Shown here: piece by piece, positions 9,682 through 19,190 of the stretch | Numbering within the stretch: position 1 is the stretch's first letter | Layout: each line of letters opens with the position of its first letter | NCBI RefSeq assembly: GCF_003043945.1 | Contig: NZ_PYXG01000001.1 | Location: 434,001 to 498,000, forward strand | DNA: 64,000 nt | Reading direction: 5' to 3' | Source: Prevotella sp. oral taxon 376 | Lineage (GTDB): Bacteria > Bacteroidota > Bacteroidia > Bacteroidales > Bacteroidaceae | Notes under the pieces: generated by a model | Database searches by the model: none | Told to the model about the DNA's origin: nothing | What the model saw: only the letters and a program-made list of their open reading frames with translations | Made by a program: the position numbers and the translations under genes

Positions 9682-10083
9682 ATGGATAAGAGAACATATG
9701 GGATGATAGCCGCCGTGCTGGCCATCGTGGTAGTGGCTTTCCTCATCAGCGCCAAACCGGCCGACGATATCATGACCCAAGAGGGCAAGACCACCGTAGT
9801 CAACACGCAGCAGCTAGGCCAGAAGGTCAAGGGCTACATGGGAGCGACGCCCGTCAAGATATACATTCAAAAGAACAAAATTGAGAAAATAGAGCCCTTG
9901 GCAAACCGTGAGACCCCGAAATACTTCGCCAAAGCCAAGACTCTGCTGAAACAATATGAGGGCAAAAGCGTAACCAAGGCCACGAAAACAGAGGTCGACG
10001 GCGTGAGCGGAGCCACCCTCTCATCGGATGCCTTGAAGAAGAATGTCCAACTGGGACTGGAATATTACAAGGAGCATAAGTAA
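9682..10083 (+). CDS. Membrane-anchored FMN-binding domain protein
   Basis: 133 aa with one N-terminal membrane segment (about residues 7-23), so the rest probably lies outside the cytoplasmic membrane. The C-terminal two thirds is an FMN-binding domain of the RnfG/NqrC type. The flavinylation motif SGATLSS is at residues 109-115, with Thr112 the likely site of covalent FMN phosphoester attachment. Such domains carry electrons in extracytoplasmic flavin chains. The gene is alone, with its own promoter and a strong terminator, so its redox partner is not visible here. NqrC or RnfG itself is unlikely because those are about twice as long. Confidence 0.82.
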   Translation: MDKRTYGMIAAVLAIVVVAFLISAKPADDIMTQEGKTTVVNTQQLGQKVKGYMGATPVKIYIQKNKIEKIEPLANRETPKYFAKAKTLLKQYEGKSVTKATKTEVDGVSGATLSSDALKKNVQLGLEYYKEHK

Positions 10084-10115
10084 GTCCGGTGGTCTGCCGG
10101 ACGACAGCTATACAG

Positions 10116-10147
10116 GGAGAATCTTTTTGAAAGATTCTCCTTTTTTT
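10116..10147 (+). terminator. Intrinsic terminator after the FMN-binding gene
   Basis: Perfect stem GGAGAATCTTT/AAAGATTCTCC with a tiny loop, followed by a run of seven T. Confidence 0.9.
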
Positions 10148-10148
10148 A

Positions 10149-10180
10149 TTTGCTTCTTTGAAGATCTTTACCTATATTTG
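10149..10180 (+). promoter_or_regulatory. Promoter of SusC/SusD pair 1
   Basis: -33 TTTG at 10149-10152, 20-bp spacer, -7 TATATTTG at 10173-10180, 25 bp before the SusC ATG. The -33 box sits in the tail of the preceding terminator. Confidence 0.75.
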
Positions 10181-10205
10181 TGGAGAACTATAAATCTCTT
10201 ACACC

Positions 10206-12908
10206 ATGCGCATGCCCTTACTACCTTTCCTCCTTGCTCTTCTCCCGGCAACAAGCCTCCCGGCCCGCGCCCAACAGAGCCTGAACGCGGACACGGCCTC
10301 CGCCGTCCCACGGCTCGGATCGGTCGACAGAATCACCGAGGAGCGCATGAACAAAGGCCTCGTAACCAATCCGCTGGAAGCCCTCAACGGTCAGGCGGCG
10401 GGCGTGAATGTATCGTCGAGCGGATCCGACAGGATGGCGATGCTCAGCTCCGTGCGCGTCCGGGGCACCACCTCGCTGACCGGAGGCAACGATCCACTGG
10501 TCATCATCGACGGCGTTTCATCCGATCTGGCCACCCTTTCCACGATTTATCCTGCCGACATAGAGAGCTTCACCATCCTCAAGAACGCCTCGGAGACCGC
10601 ACAGTATGGAACACGGGGAGCCTCGGGCGTGATTCAAGTGGCCACGAAGCGCGGCCATGAGGGTCAGTTCCACATCTCCTACGACGGCAACATAGGGTTT
10701 GAGACGGTCTGCAAAACCATCGACATGCTAAGGCGGAGCGGCTATATAGGCACGGCGAAGCAGCTCGGGCTCGACTATAACGACGGCGGATACGACACCG
10801 ATTTCCAAAAGCAAATCACCCGCACAGGCTTCGTCCAGAACCACCATATAGCCTTCAGCGGAGGAACGGAACAGTCAAACTATCGCGCGTCCGTGGGTTT
10901 CATGAGCCACAATAGGGTCGTAAAAGTCAACAAACACCAGAATTTCGTGGCGAAAATAGACCTCACGCAGGCGGCTTTCGACGACTTCCTCAAGATCGAT
11001 CTGGGAGTGTTCGGCTCGTCGCAGAAGGCCTGGAACATCTTCGACAAGCAGAAACTCTTCTACTCAGCGGCGACGCAGAACCCTACTTTTCCTTTCGGAA
11101 GGGACGCCGACGGCAACTGGAACAAGAACTCCACGGCATCGCAGATCTGCCCTCCGGCAGCCCTGCTGGAAGAGAAGAACGACGAGAAGAGCCTCAATTT
11201 CAATACCCACATGAAACTGCTCTTCGCCCTGGCGAAGAACTTAAGCCTCTCGCTCTTCGGCTCCTACTCATATAACTCCCTGGAGAATGCCATGTTCTGC
11301 CCCACTTGGGTCTGGGCACAGGGACAGGCTTATCGGGGAGAACAGAAGACGGAATCCCTTCTGGGCAACATCATGCTCGACTATCAATATGCCGCCGGGC
11401 CACACGCCCTCGGCCTCACCCTGCTCGGCGAGTATCAGCGACAGAACCTCTCCGGGTTCTGGACCTTGGTGAAAGGATTTACAAACAATACCTTCGGCTA
11501 TGACAATCTCGGCGCAGGCTCCATCCTCCCGTATGGAGGAACGGGCAGCAAGTTCGAGAATCCCGCGCTGGCTTCCGGCATGGGAAGCATTGGCTACACG
11601 CTCATGGGGCGATACAAGTTGAACCTGACCCTGCGTGCCGACGGCAGTTCCATGGTAGGAAAGAACAACCGATGGGGCTTTTTCCCTTCTGTTTCGGCAG
11701 AATGGGATGCCCGCAAAGAACCATTCCTCTCCTCCATCCCGCTCCGGGTAGTATCCCAACTCAAGCTGCGCACCGGCTACGGGGAGTCGGGAAACTTAGG
11801 AGGAATCAGCCCCTATAACTCCCTTCAGCTGCTCAGTCCTAACGGCGTGGTACCTTACAACGGGTCTTCCACAATTACGATGGGATTCCTGCGCAATGTA
11901 AACCCCGACCTAAAGTGGGAGACGAGAGGCACTTTCAACATCGGGGCAGACCTCGGCTTTTGGAACAATCGCATCGTAATGACTGCGGAATATTACTATT
12001 CAAAGACACGAGACATGCTCTATATGTATGATGTTCCCGTCCCCCCGTTCGCCTACGACAAGCTGCTGGCCAACATCGGAAGCATGAGCAACAGCGGAAT
12101 AGAACTGGGTATGGGCATCACGCCGATACTGAAACGGGACATGGAACTGAATGTCAATGTGAACATCGCTTTCCAGAAGAACAAGATTCTCTCGTTGAGC
12201 GGCGAGTACAACGGCACTCAGATGAGCGCTCCCGACATCACCAGCATCGGCCAATTGAATGGAGCGGGATTCCACGGAGGCAACAACAACATCGTCTACC
12301 AAATCGTCGGACAGCCCTTAGGAGTGTTTTATCTGCCACACTGCACGGGTCTCGGGAAAAACGCCGACGGCTCCTACAACTACCAGATAGAAGACCTTGA
12401 CCACAGTAGGGGAATAAACATCGAGGACGGCGGCGACCGCTACATCGCCGGACAGGCCACCCCGAAGATGACGCTGGGCTCTAATATCAGCTTCAGATAT
12501 AAGGACTTTGGTATCAGCATGCAGCTGAACGGAGCCTTCGGACACAAAATCTACAACGGCACCGCGCTCACCTATATGAACATGACCAGCTTCCCCGACT
12601 ACAATGTCATGGCCGAAGCGCCCCGGCAGAACATCAAAGACCAGACCGCTACCGACTATTGGCTGGAGAGGGGAGACTATCTGAACCTCGATTATCTAAC
12701 CATTGGATGGAATATTCCCGTGAAATCGCGCTATGTAAGCATGCTCAGACTCTCTTGCTCGGTAAACAACCTGCTTACCATCACCGGCTACAGCGGTCTC
12801 TCGCCGATGATAAACAGCTATATCGCAGACAGCACGCTCGGCATTGACGACAAGCGTTCCTATCCGCCCTACCGCTCTTTCAGTTTCGCGCTAAGCATTC
12901 AATTCTAA
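10206..12908 (+). CDS. SusC-like TonB-dependent outer-membrane transporter, short N-terminus
   Basis: 900 aa with a signal peptide ending near residue 22 (PARAQQ). A plug domain follows with IDGVSSDLATL and the SusC-type IESFTILKNASETAQYG and GVIQVATKRG. The rest is a beta-barrel that ends in the aromatic strand SFALSIQF. SusC proteins import oligosaccharides or peptides with a SusD lipoprotein lid, powered by TonB. Unlike the second SusC in this window, it lacks the carboxypeptidase-regulatory-like domain and the usual VVVVGYG segment before the plug. It is therefore about 100-150 aa shorter than is common. The start is fixed by the signal peptide and the promoter 25 bp upstream. Its SusD partner begins 10 bp downstream. 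The substrate cannot be told from sequence, as no glycosidase or regulator is linked. Confidence 0.9.
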   Translation: MRMPLLPFLLALLPATSLPARAQQSLNADTASAVPRLGSVDRITEERMNKGLVTNPLEALNGQAAGVNVSSSGSDRMAMLSSVRVRGTTSLTGGNDPLVIIDGVSSDLATLSTIYPADIESFTILKNASETAQYGTRGASGVIQVATKRGHEGQFHISYDGNIGFETVCKTIDMLRRSGYIGTAKQLGLDYNDGGYDTDFQKQITRTGFVQNHHIAFSGGTEQSNYRASVGFMSHNRVVKVNKHQNFVAKIDLTQAAFDDFLKIDLGVFGSSQKAWNIFDKQKLFYSAATQNPTFPFGRDADGNWNKNSTASQICPPAALLEEKNDEKSLNFNTHMKLLFALAKNLSLSLFGSYSYNSLENAMFCPTWVWAQGQAYRGEQKTESLLGNIMLDYQYAAGPHALGLTLLGEYQRQNLSGFWTLVKGFTNNTFGYDNLGAGSILPYGGTGSKFENPALASGMGSIGYTLMGRYKLNLTLRADGSSMVGKNNRWGFFPSVSAEWDARKEPFLSSIPLRVVSQLKLRTGYGESGNLGGISPYNSLQLLSPNGVVPYNGSSTITMGFLRNVNPDLKWETRGTFNIGADLGFWNNRIVMTAEYYYSKTRDMLYMYDVPVPPFAYDKLLANIGSMSNSGIELGMGITPILKRDMELNVNVNIAFQKNKILSLSGEYNGTQMSAPDITSIGQLNGAGFHGGNNNIVYQIVGQPLGVFYLPHCTGLGKNADGSYNYQIEDLDHSRGINIEDGGDRYIAGQATPKMTLGSNISFRYKDFGISMQLNGAFGHKIYNGTALTYMNMTSFPDYNVMAEAPRQNIKDQTATDYWLERGDYLNLDYLTIGWNIPVKSRYVSMLRLSCSVNNLLTITGYSGLSPMINSYIADSTLGIDDKRSYPPYRSFSFALSIQF

Positions 12909-12918
12909 GACTTCACTC

Positions 12919-14526
12919 ATGAGAAAATATGCCATATACCTATTGCCGCTCCTCTTCCTGAACTCCTGCCTGAGTGAAAACCCGAAGAGCCAGCTCCCAG
13001 AAGAGGAGGCCTACACATCGGCTTCGGAACTATACATCAACGCCGTGGCCACTTTATACAATTACATCGGCGGCAACAGCGAGAGCCAAGGACTGCAGGG
13101 TACCTACCGGGGAGTATACGATTACAACACTTTCAGCACCGATGAGGCCATGCTTCCCACAAGGGGCGGCGACTGGTATGACGGCGGTTTCTGGCAAAAC
13201 CTGTATCTGCACGCCTGGACGCCGACCGACAACTCGCTCTACAACACATGGAACTACCTCTATAAAGTCATCGTGCTCTGCAACCGGTCGCTGGCCACCA
13301 TCAACAGCCATGCCGACCTCCTCGACGCCTCCGGTAAGCAGGCTTACACAGCCGAGGTAAGGGCTCTCCGCGCCATGTATTATTATTACCTGCAAGACCT
13401 GTTCGGAAATGTGCCGCTGGTAACATCGGCCGACACGCCTCTCGACCAGATCGGGCAAGGCGGGAGGAGCAGCGTGTTCGACTTCTGCGTAAGGGAACTG
13501 CAGGAAGCGGCGCCCTTCCTGCCCGAGGGACACAGCAATTATAAGGGCGGCAATTATGGCAGGATAACCCGTTCCGTGGCCTATTTCCTGCTGGCCAAGC
13601 TGGCATTGAACGCCGAGATATACTCCGATGACGACTGGACGGATGCCCAAAAGCCCTCGGGCAACAACTTGTTCTTCAATGTCGACGGGCAGAAACAGAA
13701 CGCCTGGCAGACCGTCGTGGCCTATTGCGACAAGATCAAGGCCGAAGGCTTCTCATTAAGCGAAGACTATGCCGCCAATTTCTCCATCCACAACGAGACC
13801 TCTCCGGAGAACATCTTTACGATTCCCATGGACAAGAACCTCTATGCCAACGAGTTCCAATACCTCTTCCGAAGCCGGCACTACAATCATGGAGGTGCCC
13901 TCGGGATGGATGCCGAGAACGGCACCTGCGCCACGCTGTCCACCCTCCAGACCTACGGATATGGCACCCCGGCGACAGACAGCCGCTACGCCGTCAACTT
14001 CTATTCCGACACCTTGCGGGTGGACGGACGCGTCGTGCGCCTCGACAACGGCGAGGCTCTGGTCTATAAGCCCCTCGAGGTGAGGCTCGACCTCTCGGGA
14101 ACGGCCTACGAGAAGACTGCCGGAGCCCGCATGGCGAAGTATGAGATAGACCGTACGGCATACGCGGACGGTAAATTACAGGACAACGATATCGTCTTGT
14201 TCCGCTATGCGGATGTGCTGCTCATGAAAGCGGAGGCCAAGACCAGAAACGGACAGGACGGCTCCACGGAACTGAATCAGGTGCGCCGGCGCGCGGGAAT
14301 GGCGGCCAGAAGCGCCACGCTGGATAACATTCTCGACGAGCGCTTGCTGGAACTGATGTGGGAGGGATGGCGAAGACAAGACCTGATACGCTTCGGAAGG
14401 TTCTGCCAAGCCTACGACCTGCGCCCTCAGCTACAGTCGGAGAATGACGGGCACACCGTCGTCTTTCCCATTCCCGACAAGGCATTGAAGCAGAACAAGC
14501 AACTGCGGCCGAACCCGGGATATTGA
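12919..14526 (+). CDS. RagB/SusD-family outer-membrane lipoprotein
   Basis: 535 aa. The signal peptide ends in a lipobox, LNSC, with the acylated Cys at residue 17. The body has the SusD pattern: early NAVATLYNYIG helix, EVRALRAMYYYYLQDLFGNVPLV (TPR-like core), and the C-terminal LDERLLELMWEGWRRQDLIRFGRF signature. It ends in QNKQLRPNPGY. SusD caps the SusC barrel on the cell surface and binds the nutrient. It follows its SusC by 10 bp and shares the same promoter. No clear terminator is seen after it. Confidence 0.92.
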   Translation: MRKYAIYLLPLLFLNSCLSENPKSQLPEEEAYTSASELYINAVATLYNYIGGNSESQGLQGTYRGVYDYNTFSTDEAMLPTRGGDWYDGGFWQNLYLHAWTPTDNSLYNTWNYLYKVIVLCNRSLATINSHADLLDASGKQAYTAEVRALRAMYYYYLQDLFGNVPLVTSADTPLDQIGQGGRSSVFDFCVRELQEAAPFLPEGHSNYKGGNYGRITRSVAYFLLAKLALNAEIYSDDDWTDAQKPSGNNLFFNVDGQKQNAWQTVVAYCDKIKAEGFSLSEDYAANFSIHNETSPENIFTIPMDKNLYANEFQYLFRSRHYNHGGALGMDAENGTCATLSTLQTYGYGTPATDSRYAVNFYSDTLRVDGRVVRLDNGEALVYKPLEVRLDLSGTAYEKTAGARMAKYEIDRTAYADGKLQDNDIVLFRYADVLLMKAEAKTRNGQDGSTELNQVRRRAGMAARSATLDNILDERLLELMWEGWRRQDLIRFGRFCQAYDLRPQLQSENDGHTVVFPIPDKALKQNKQLRPNPGY

Positions 14527-14614
14527 TCCTGCCGCAAAAGCGATCACAGTTCATAAGGAATACAGTTTCATCCAAAAGTAGGCAGACCCTTTCCAAGGCC
14601 AGCGGGGAAGAACA

Positions 14615-14989
14615 TTACCATCTTCCAATGCGCTGCAGAAGGTCTTCCTGCGCCGACTTCATCTTCTGCCGGACATAGTTCCACGCATCCTTCTTGAAGA
14701 CGATGCTTCCCCTGATTCCGCGCAGTCGCTGCTCCTTCTGGACATAGCCCTCGTCGGTAAGAAGCAGCTTCAGGAACACCGGTACATCTCCTTTCTTCGC
14801 CATATAGACGCCTATGCCATGGGTATAGCGCATCCCGAAGGCGGTGGTTATCGGGAAATCGACCACATAAACCGAGCCAGCATTGCCCCAGAAGGCTGCC
14901 TCCTTGCCGCCAAACTTGGTGCTTCGCTCCACCCATGACGGGTCGAACAAAACACTGGCATATAGCCGCAAGGGGCAAGGAGCATGCCC
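14615..14989 (-). pseudogene. Orphan C-terminal gene fragment, in frame after pepC stop
   Basis: About 125 open codons continue in the same frame directly after the TAA of aminopeptidase C. The translated piece looks like real protein (GNAGSVYVVDFPITTAFG, GVYMAKKGDVPVFLKLLL, FKKDAWNYVRQKM) but has no start-like N-terminus. The first possible start is TTG at 14971, giving 118 aa. I do not recognise the family. It may be the tail of a gene whose 5' part was lost, or a small gene with a TTG start. Readthrough of pepC is possible but unsupported, since PepC already ends where the family usually does. Confidence 0.4.
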
Positions 14990-16396
14990 TTAGTCGTCCA
15001 CGGAGAAGAGAGGATCCTCGGGCATCACCATGATTGGTTTCTGCTCATACTGCTCGAGCATTTTCGCGGGCACATATTCCTTGTTGACCACAAGGCGGAA
15101 CATATACTCCTCAAACCATCGGTGGGTCATGATGAGATAGCCGTTTACGCCGCTGTCGGCGCCCCAGCTGTTCTCCACCTTCCACTTCAAGGGCTTGCCC
15201 TGGGCGTCGAGGTCTACGGCCGTAAGCGTCATGGCATGGGTGGAACCGCTGTCGAAGGTCTCTATGCGCTGTGCCTTGTCCATGCCGAAAGTGGCTCCGA
15301 AGAGGCTTCCATAGTCGAAGTTGTCCAGGTCGAGATAGCCCCGCTTGCGGTCGAGCTGCTTGCCCACATCGTAGGAGGAATACATTTTTCTGCCGTCCTT
15401 CAGGCTGGCAATGGCGAGGCTGGCAATATCCTCCATCGGCAGGTTCAGGTATTTCCAGTTATGGCCGTCGTAGGTGTGGCGGTCATACTCCACCTCGTAG
15501 GTCTTGTAATACGGCCGGCGGGGGTCGTTCATCACCATGATGAAAGTGCCGTTAATGGCTCCGCCCACGGTTTCCCTGTAAAATTCCTTCGGAGTATAGC
15601 GCTTTGCTTCGGTTACGGTGTTGCCGTTCTTGTCGGTAAACGCATACGAGAACTCCCGCACGGGTTCGCCGAGCGTGAGCACGAGCATGCGGTATACGGC
15701 ACCGAGCATTTCTGTTTTCCGGGCCTTTATGGCCTTTGCGCTCTTGCCGCCGTTCACCATTCCGCGAAGCTCAAGGCCGAACTCACGCAGCTTGGACGAC
15801 ACCAGGCGCGCCATCCGGCTGGTATTGTCCGAGGAATAGGTCTCCGGCATCACGCTCATGGGTACGAGCCCGTATTTCTCGGCAAGGTCGGAGACACCGC
15901 AGAAAGTGCCCCCGTCGTTGATGGGATGATGGAAGAAGAACTGCACGCGGATGTCGTCGATGGGCTTCTTGGCATTGTCTATCACGCCCTGGAGCATCAG
16001 GTTGGCCTTCTCCAGCTGGTCGTAGAAGAAAAGGTAAGCCTGTGAGAATTCCACCCTGAGCGAATCATGATGAGCCTTGGCAAAGTTGGAACGGAGCACA
16101 TTGAGGCCCGAGAACATCCAGCAGCGACCCGAACTCTTCTGGTTGTGAATGCTCTGCTTCGGAGTCTCCACGCTGAAGTGCGTGTCGAAAGGCATTCTGC
16201 TGGCATAGCTCTTGGCAAGATCGTCAATGGAATTAGATGCCACGGCATTTGCGATAGCCTTGTTAGTCTGAGCGTCGCTGTTGCCTTTCGCAATCTCGGA
16301 GAGCATCTTCTCCGAGATTCCTCCTTCTTTTGTCTGGGCCTGAATGCCGCCCACCATGACGAGCAGGGCAGCCATCAGCAAGATTCTTTTATTCAT
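14990..16396 (-). CDS. pepC: Aminopeptidase C (bleomycin hydrolase family, C1B), exported
   Basis: 468 aa papain-like cysteine aminopeptidase with a signal peptide (about residues 1-21, ending GGIQAQ), so it probably works in the periplasm. The catalytic Cys is residue 92 in SSGRCWMFSG. The catalytic His lies in GSTHAMTLTAV and the Asn in WKVENSWGADSG, so the triad is complete. The C1B family removes amino acids from peptide N-termini and forms hexameric barrels. The C-terminus (MPEDPLFSVDD) is the length expected. It is transcribed alone toward the SusD of pair 1, with a promoter 33 bp upstream. An odd in-frame open stretch follows its stop. Confidence 0.93.
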   Translation of the reverse strand: MNKRILLMAALLVMVGGIQAQTKEGGISEKMLSEIAKGNSDAQTNKAIANAVASNSIDDLAKSYASRMPFDTHFSVETPKQSIHNQKSSGRCWMFSGLNVLRSNFAKAHHDSLRVEFSQAYLFFYDQLEKANLMLQGVIDNAKKPIDDIRVQFFFHHPINDGGTFCGVSDLAEKYGLVPMSVMPETYSSDNTSRMARLVSSKLREFGLELRGMVNGGKSAKAIKARKTEMLGAVYRMLVLTLGEPVREFSYAFTDKNGNTVTEAKRYTPKEFYRETVGGAINGTFIMVMNDPRRPYYKTYEVEYDRHTYDGHNWKYLNLPMEDIASLAIASLKDGRKMYSSYDVGKQLDRKRGYLDLDNFDYGSLFGATFGMDKAQRIETFDSGSTHAMTLTAVDLDAQGKPLKWKVENSWGADSGVNGYLIMTHRWFEEYMFRLVVNKEYVPAKMLEQYEQKPIMVMPEDPLFSVDD

Positions 16397-16428
16397 TATT
16401 TTATGTTTTAGATGATGATAGTATGTGG

Positions 16429-16460
16429 CAAAGTTAGCAAAAAGAATTTATCCCCGCAAC
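16429..16460 (-). promoter_or_regulatory. Promoter of pepC
   Basis: On the minus strand, -7 TAACTTTG (16429-16436), 20-bp spacer and -33 GTTG (16457-16460). Confidence 0.65.
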
Positions 16461-16493
16461 TTCTCTGATGAAAAATAAATATCGGCGCCAAGA

Positions 16494-16525
16494 TTTGGAA
16501 TGCTTGTAAATAAATGGTATATTTG
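16494..16525 (+). promoter_or_regulatory. Promoter of the HU-like gene
   Basis: -33 TTTG (16494-16497), 20-bp spacer, -7 TATATTTG (16518-16525). It implies a 5' leader of about 200 nt that contains the 16604-16669 repeat. Confidence 0.7.
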
Positions 16526-16603
16526 CATTCAGAACCGCGGAGAGCCCCGACCGGCAGCGAACGAAACGGCAGACGGGGACTGAGGAAGCCGCCGCAAGAG
16601 AAG

Positions 16604-16669
16604 TAACATCTCAGATTTTAGTGTATAAAATCTCAGATTTCAGTAAGTAAAATCTTAAGTTTTACTGCT
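16604..16669. repeat. 66-bp triple-palindrome element, class B
   Basis: Three 22-bp units at 16604-16625, 16626-16647 and 16648-16669. Cores are TAACATCTCAGATTTTA, TAAAATCTCAGATTTCA and TAAAATCTTAAGTTTTA, each a near-perfect 17-bp inverted repeat followed by 5 bp. Architecture is identical to class A but the sequence differs. It lies in the predicted leader of the HU-like gene. Confidence 0.85.
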
Positions 16670-16729
16670 CGGAAGACGGCAGGCAGCAGCGACGGAAACG
16701 ACAGACAGGAATACCAAAAACATCATATC

Positions 16730-17137
16730 ATGGCAATATTCATCAAGTTATACCAGAACAAATACAACCGGCAGCACGACTACGGGAAGTGGTTTGCCCG
16801 GGTGGTACGCACCGGCGAGACCGACATCGACCGCTTGGCAGAGCACATCGAGCAGAACACCACCTTCAAGAAAGGCGAGGTAAAGGGGCTCATCATCGAA
16901 CTTGTGGAGGAGATGAGACAGGAGCTCCAGGCGGGCAGGACGGTGAACCTGAACGGCTTTGGCCGGTTCCACCTCAGCGTAACGAGCCTCTCGGTGGACA
17001 AGCCCGACGACTTCAGCATCGCCCGCCACATCACCGGGGTGAAATGTAAGTTTACCCCGGCCGGAAAGCGCGACCCCAAAACATGGCGCATCAGCCAGGT
17101 GTTCAGCGAGGGAGCGGAGATCAGGCGGCAGGAGTAG
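16730..17137 (+). CDS. HU-like DNA-binding protein
   Basis: 135 aa of the Bacteroidota HU-related family, which is longer than classical HU (about 90 aa). The helical start with LAEHIEQNTTFKKGEVKGLI (residues about 37-56) matches the HU dimerisation helices. VNLNGFGRFHLSV gives the conserved beta segment (classical HU has a GFGxF pattern). The usual arm region is replaced by a longer stretch, and the tail adds about 30 charged residues. Proteins of this type bend or bind DNA without strong sequence specificity and help organise the nucleoid. It is monocistronic as far as can be seen, with a long leader that contains a triple palindrome. Confidence 0.85.
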   Translation: MAIFIKLYQNKYNRQHDYGKWFARVVRTGETDIDRLAEHIEQNTTFKKGEVKGLIIELVEEMRQELQAGRTVNLNGFGRFHLSVTSLSVDKPDDFSIARHITGVKCKFTPAGKRDPKTWRISQVFSEGAEIRRQE

Positions 17138-17207
17138 GCGGCGGCTCCACCCTCCCGGAGCCAGGCCGAAGTCTCCCTCCTGCGAGCAGAAAAAACAGGT
17201 CTTTTGG

Positions 17208-17237
17208 TTGTTTATCTCTAAAAAAATAGTATCTTTG
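17208..17237 (+). promoter_or_regulatory. Promoter of dxs
   Basis: -33 TTG (17208-17210), 19-bp spacer, -7 TATCTTTG (17230-17237), 25 bp before the GTG start. Confidence 0.65.
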
Positions 17238-17262
17238 CAAGGTTATCAGATGTTTTAATAGC

Positions 17263-19155
17263 GTGGACAAGCAAAAATTCGGACTTCTGAGTCAAATCAA
17301 ATACCCCGCGGACCTAAGGAAACTGAGCGTCGACGACCTGCCGGAGGTGTGCAGGGAGCTTCGTCAGGACATCATCGACGAGGTTTCCATCAATCCCGGA
17401 CACTTCGCGTCGAGCCTCGGCGTGGTGGAGATTACGGTGGCATTGCACTATGTCTTCAACACGCCCTACGACCGGCTGGTGTGGGATGTGGGGCATCAGG
17501 CCTACGGCCACAAGATATTGACGGGACGCAGAGACCAGTTCTGCACCAACCGCAGGCTGCACGGCGTGCGCCCGTTTCCCACGCCCGCAGAAAGCGAATA
17601 CGACACCTTCACCTGCGGACACGCGTCGAACTCCATCTCGGCAGCCCTCGGCATGGCCGTGGCCGCCAAGAAGACAGGGCATGAAAAGCGGCATGTCGTG
17701 GCCGTCATCGGCGACGGAGCCATGAGCGGAGGCCTTGCCTTCGAGGGCCTGAACAATGTCTCCAACAGCGACAACGACCTGCTCATCATCCTCAACGACA
17801 ACGACATGAGCATCGACCGGGCCGTGGGAGGCATGGAGCAGTATCTCCTGAACCTCGACACCAACGCCACCTACAACCGCCTGCGGTTCAAGGCCTCGCG
17901 ATGGCTGCACGCCAAAGGCCATCTGAACGACGAGCGCCGCAAGGGCATCATAAGGCTCAACAACGCCATCAAGTCGGCCCTGAGCCATCAGCAGAACATC
18001 TTCGAGGGCATGAACATCCGCTATTTCGGGCCGTTCGACGGGCACGATGTGAAGGAGATCGTGCGCCTCCTGAACCAGCTCAAGGACATGAAAGGCCCCA
18101 GGCTGCTCCACCTGCGCACCACCAAGGGCAAGGGCTACGAGCCCGCCGAAAAGCAAGCCACCCTGTGGCATGCCCCGGGCAAGTTCGACGCGGAGACCGG
18201 CGAGCGCATCGTGAAGGATTGCTCGCACGAGCCGCCAAGATTTCAGGATGTGTTCGGAGAGACCCTCCTGGAACTCGCAAGGCAGAATCCGGACATCGTG
18301 GGGGTAACCCCCGCCATGCCCACGGGCTGCTCCATGAACATCATGATGCGGGAGATGCCTTGCCGCACCTTCGATGTGGGCATCGCCGAAGGGCACGCCG
18401 TAACCTTCTCGGGAGGCATGGCGAAAGACGGGCTGCAGCCTTTCTGCAACATCTACAGTTCTTTCTCGCAGCGTGCCTACGACAATATCATCCACGACCT
18501 GGCCATCCTGAGCCTGCCGGTGGTGCTCTGCCTGGACAGGGCAGGACTGGTGGGAGAAGACGGACCTACGCATCACGGTGCCTTCGATCTCGCCTTCCTG
18601 CGCCCGGTCCCGAACCTCACCATTGCTTCGCCCATGAACGAGCACGAGCTCCGGAAGCTCATGTATACCGCCCAACTGCCGGGAAAAGGCACATTCGTCA
18701 TCAGGTATCCCCGCGGCAGAGGCGTGCTCACCGACTGGCACTGCCCGTTGGAAGAAATCCCCGTGGGCAAGGGACGCAAGATTCATGAGGGCGACGAGGT
18801 GGCCATCCTGAGTCTCGGCCCCATAGGAAACGAGGTCGGGAAGGCCATCGCGCAGGTCTCCGGTGAACTGAGCGTGGCACATTACGACATGCGATTCCTT
18901 AAACCTCTTGACAATGAAATCCTCGAAGAGGTAGGCCGCAAGTTCACACGCATCATCACCATAGAGGACGGCGTGAGGAACGGAGGCCTCGGCTCGGCCG
19001 TCCTCGAGTGGATGGCCGACCATGGATACCTTCCTCATATGGAGAGGATGGGCCTCCCTGACAAGTTCGTGGAGCATGGAACCGTCGATGAGCTCCGCAA
19101 GATCGCGGGCATCGACACCGACTCTATTGTCAGAGCCTTGAAAGGTATCGGCTAA
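17263..19155 (+). CDS. dxs: 1-deoxy-D-xylulose-5-phosphate synthase
   Basis: 630 aa starting at GTG. DXS (EC 2.2.1.7) condenses pyruvate and glyceraldehyde 3-phosphate, the first step of the MEP isoprenoid pathway, using thiamine diphosphate. The N-terminal [12 protein letters not shown] and [11 protein letters not shown] carry conserved active-site His residues. The ThDP/Mg motif begins GDG at residues 150-152 and runs to LLIILNDND. The central transketolase-type domain has [15 protein letters not shown], and the C-terminal domain ends near [11 protein letters not shown] is chosen because the conserved N-terminus begins just after it and the promoter sits 25 bp upstream. trkA follows 35 bp downstream on the same strand, so dxs-trkA-trkH-manA may be one unit. 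Confidence 0.96.
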   Translation: MDKQKFGLLSQIKYPADLRKLSVDDLPEVCRELRQDIIDEVSINPGHFASSLGVVEITVALHYVFNTPYDRLVWDVGHQAYGHKILTGRRDQFCTNRRLHGVRPFPTPAESEYDTFTCGHASNSISAALGMAVAAKKTGHEKRHVVAVIGDGAMSGGLAFEGLNNVSNSDNDLLIILNDNDMSIDRAVGGMEQYLLNLDTNATYNRLRFKASRWLHAKGHLNDERRKGIIRLNNAIKSALSHQQNIFEGMNIRYFGPFDGHDVKEIVRLLNQLKDMKGPRLLHLRTTKGKGYEPAEKQATLWHAPGKFDAETGERIVKDCSHEPPRFQDVFGETLLELARQNPDIVGVTPAMPTGCSMNIMMREMPCRTFDVGIAEGHAVTFSGGMAKDGLQPFCNIYSSFSQRAYDNIIHDLAILSLPVVLCLDRAGLVGEDGPTHHGAFDLAFLRPVPNLTIASPMNEHELRKLMYTAQLPGKGTFVIRYPRGRGVLTDWHCPLEEIPVGKGRKIHEGDEVAILSLGPIGNEVGKAIAQVSGELSVAHYDMRFLKPLDNEILEEVGRKFTRIITIEDGVRNGGLGSAVLEWMADHGYLPHMERMGLPDKFVEHGTVDELRKIAGIDTDSIVRALKGIG

Positions 19156-19190
19156 CGCAAAACAGCAAAAAGGAAAAAAGGAAATCAGAT

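Larger units (their letters stand above)
16397..16729. other. Divergent intergenic region pepC/HU-like gene
   Basis: 333 bp holding the pepC promoter, the HU-gene promoter and a leader of about 200 bp with the class B triple repeat. Imperfect direct repeats rich in GGCAGC and GACAGAC flank the class B element at about 16550-16580 and 16679-16710. Confidence 0.75.

Noticed and set aside
17314..19077. 587-codon open frame antisense to dxs
   Set aside because: Shadow of dxs codon use; no recognisable protein features.
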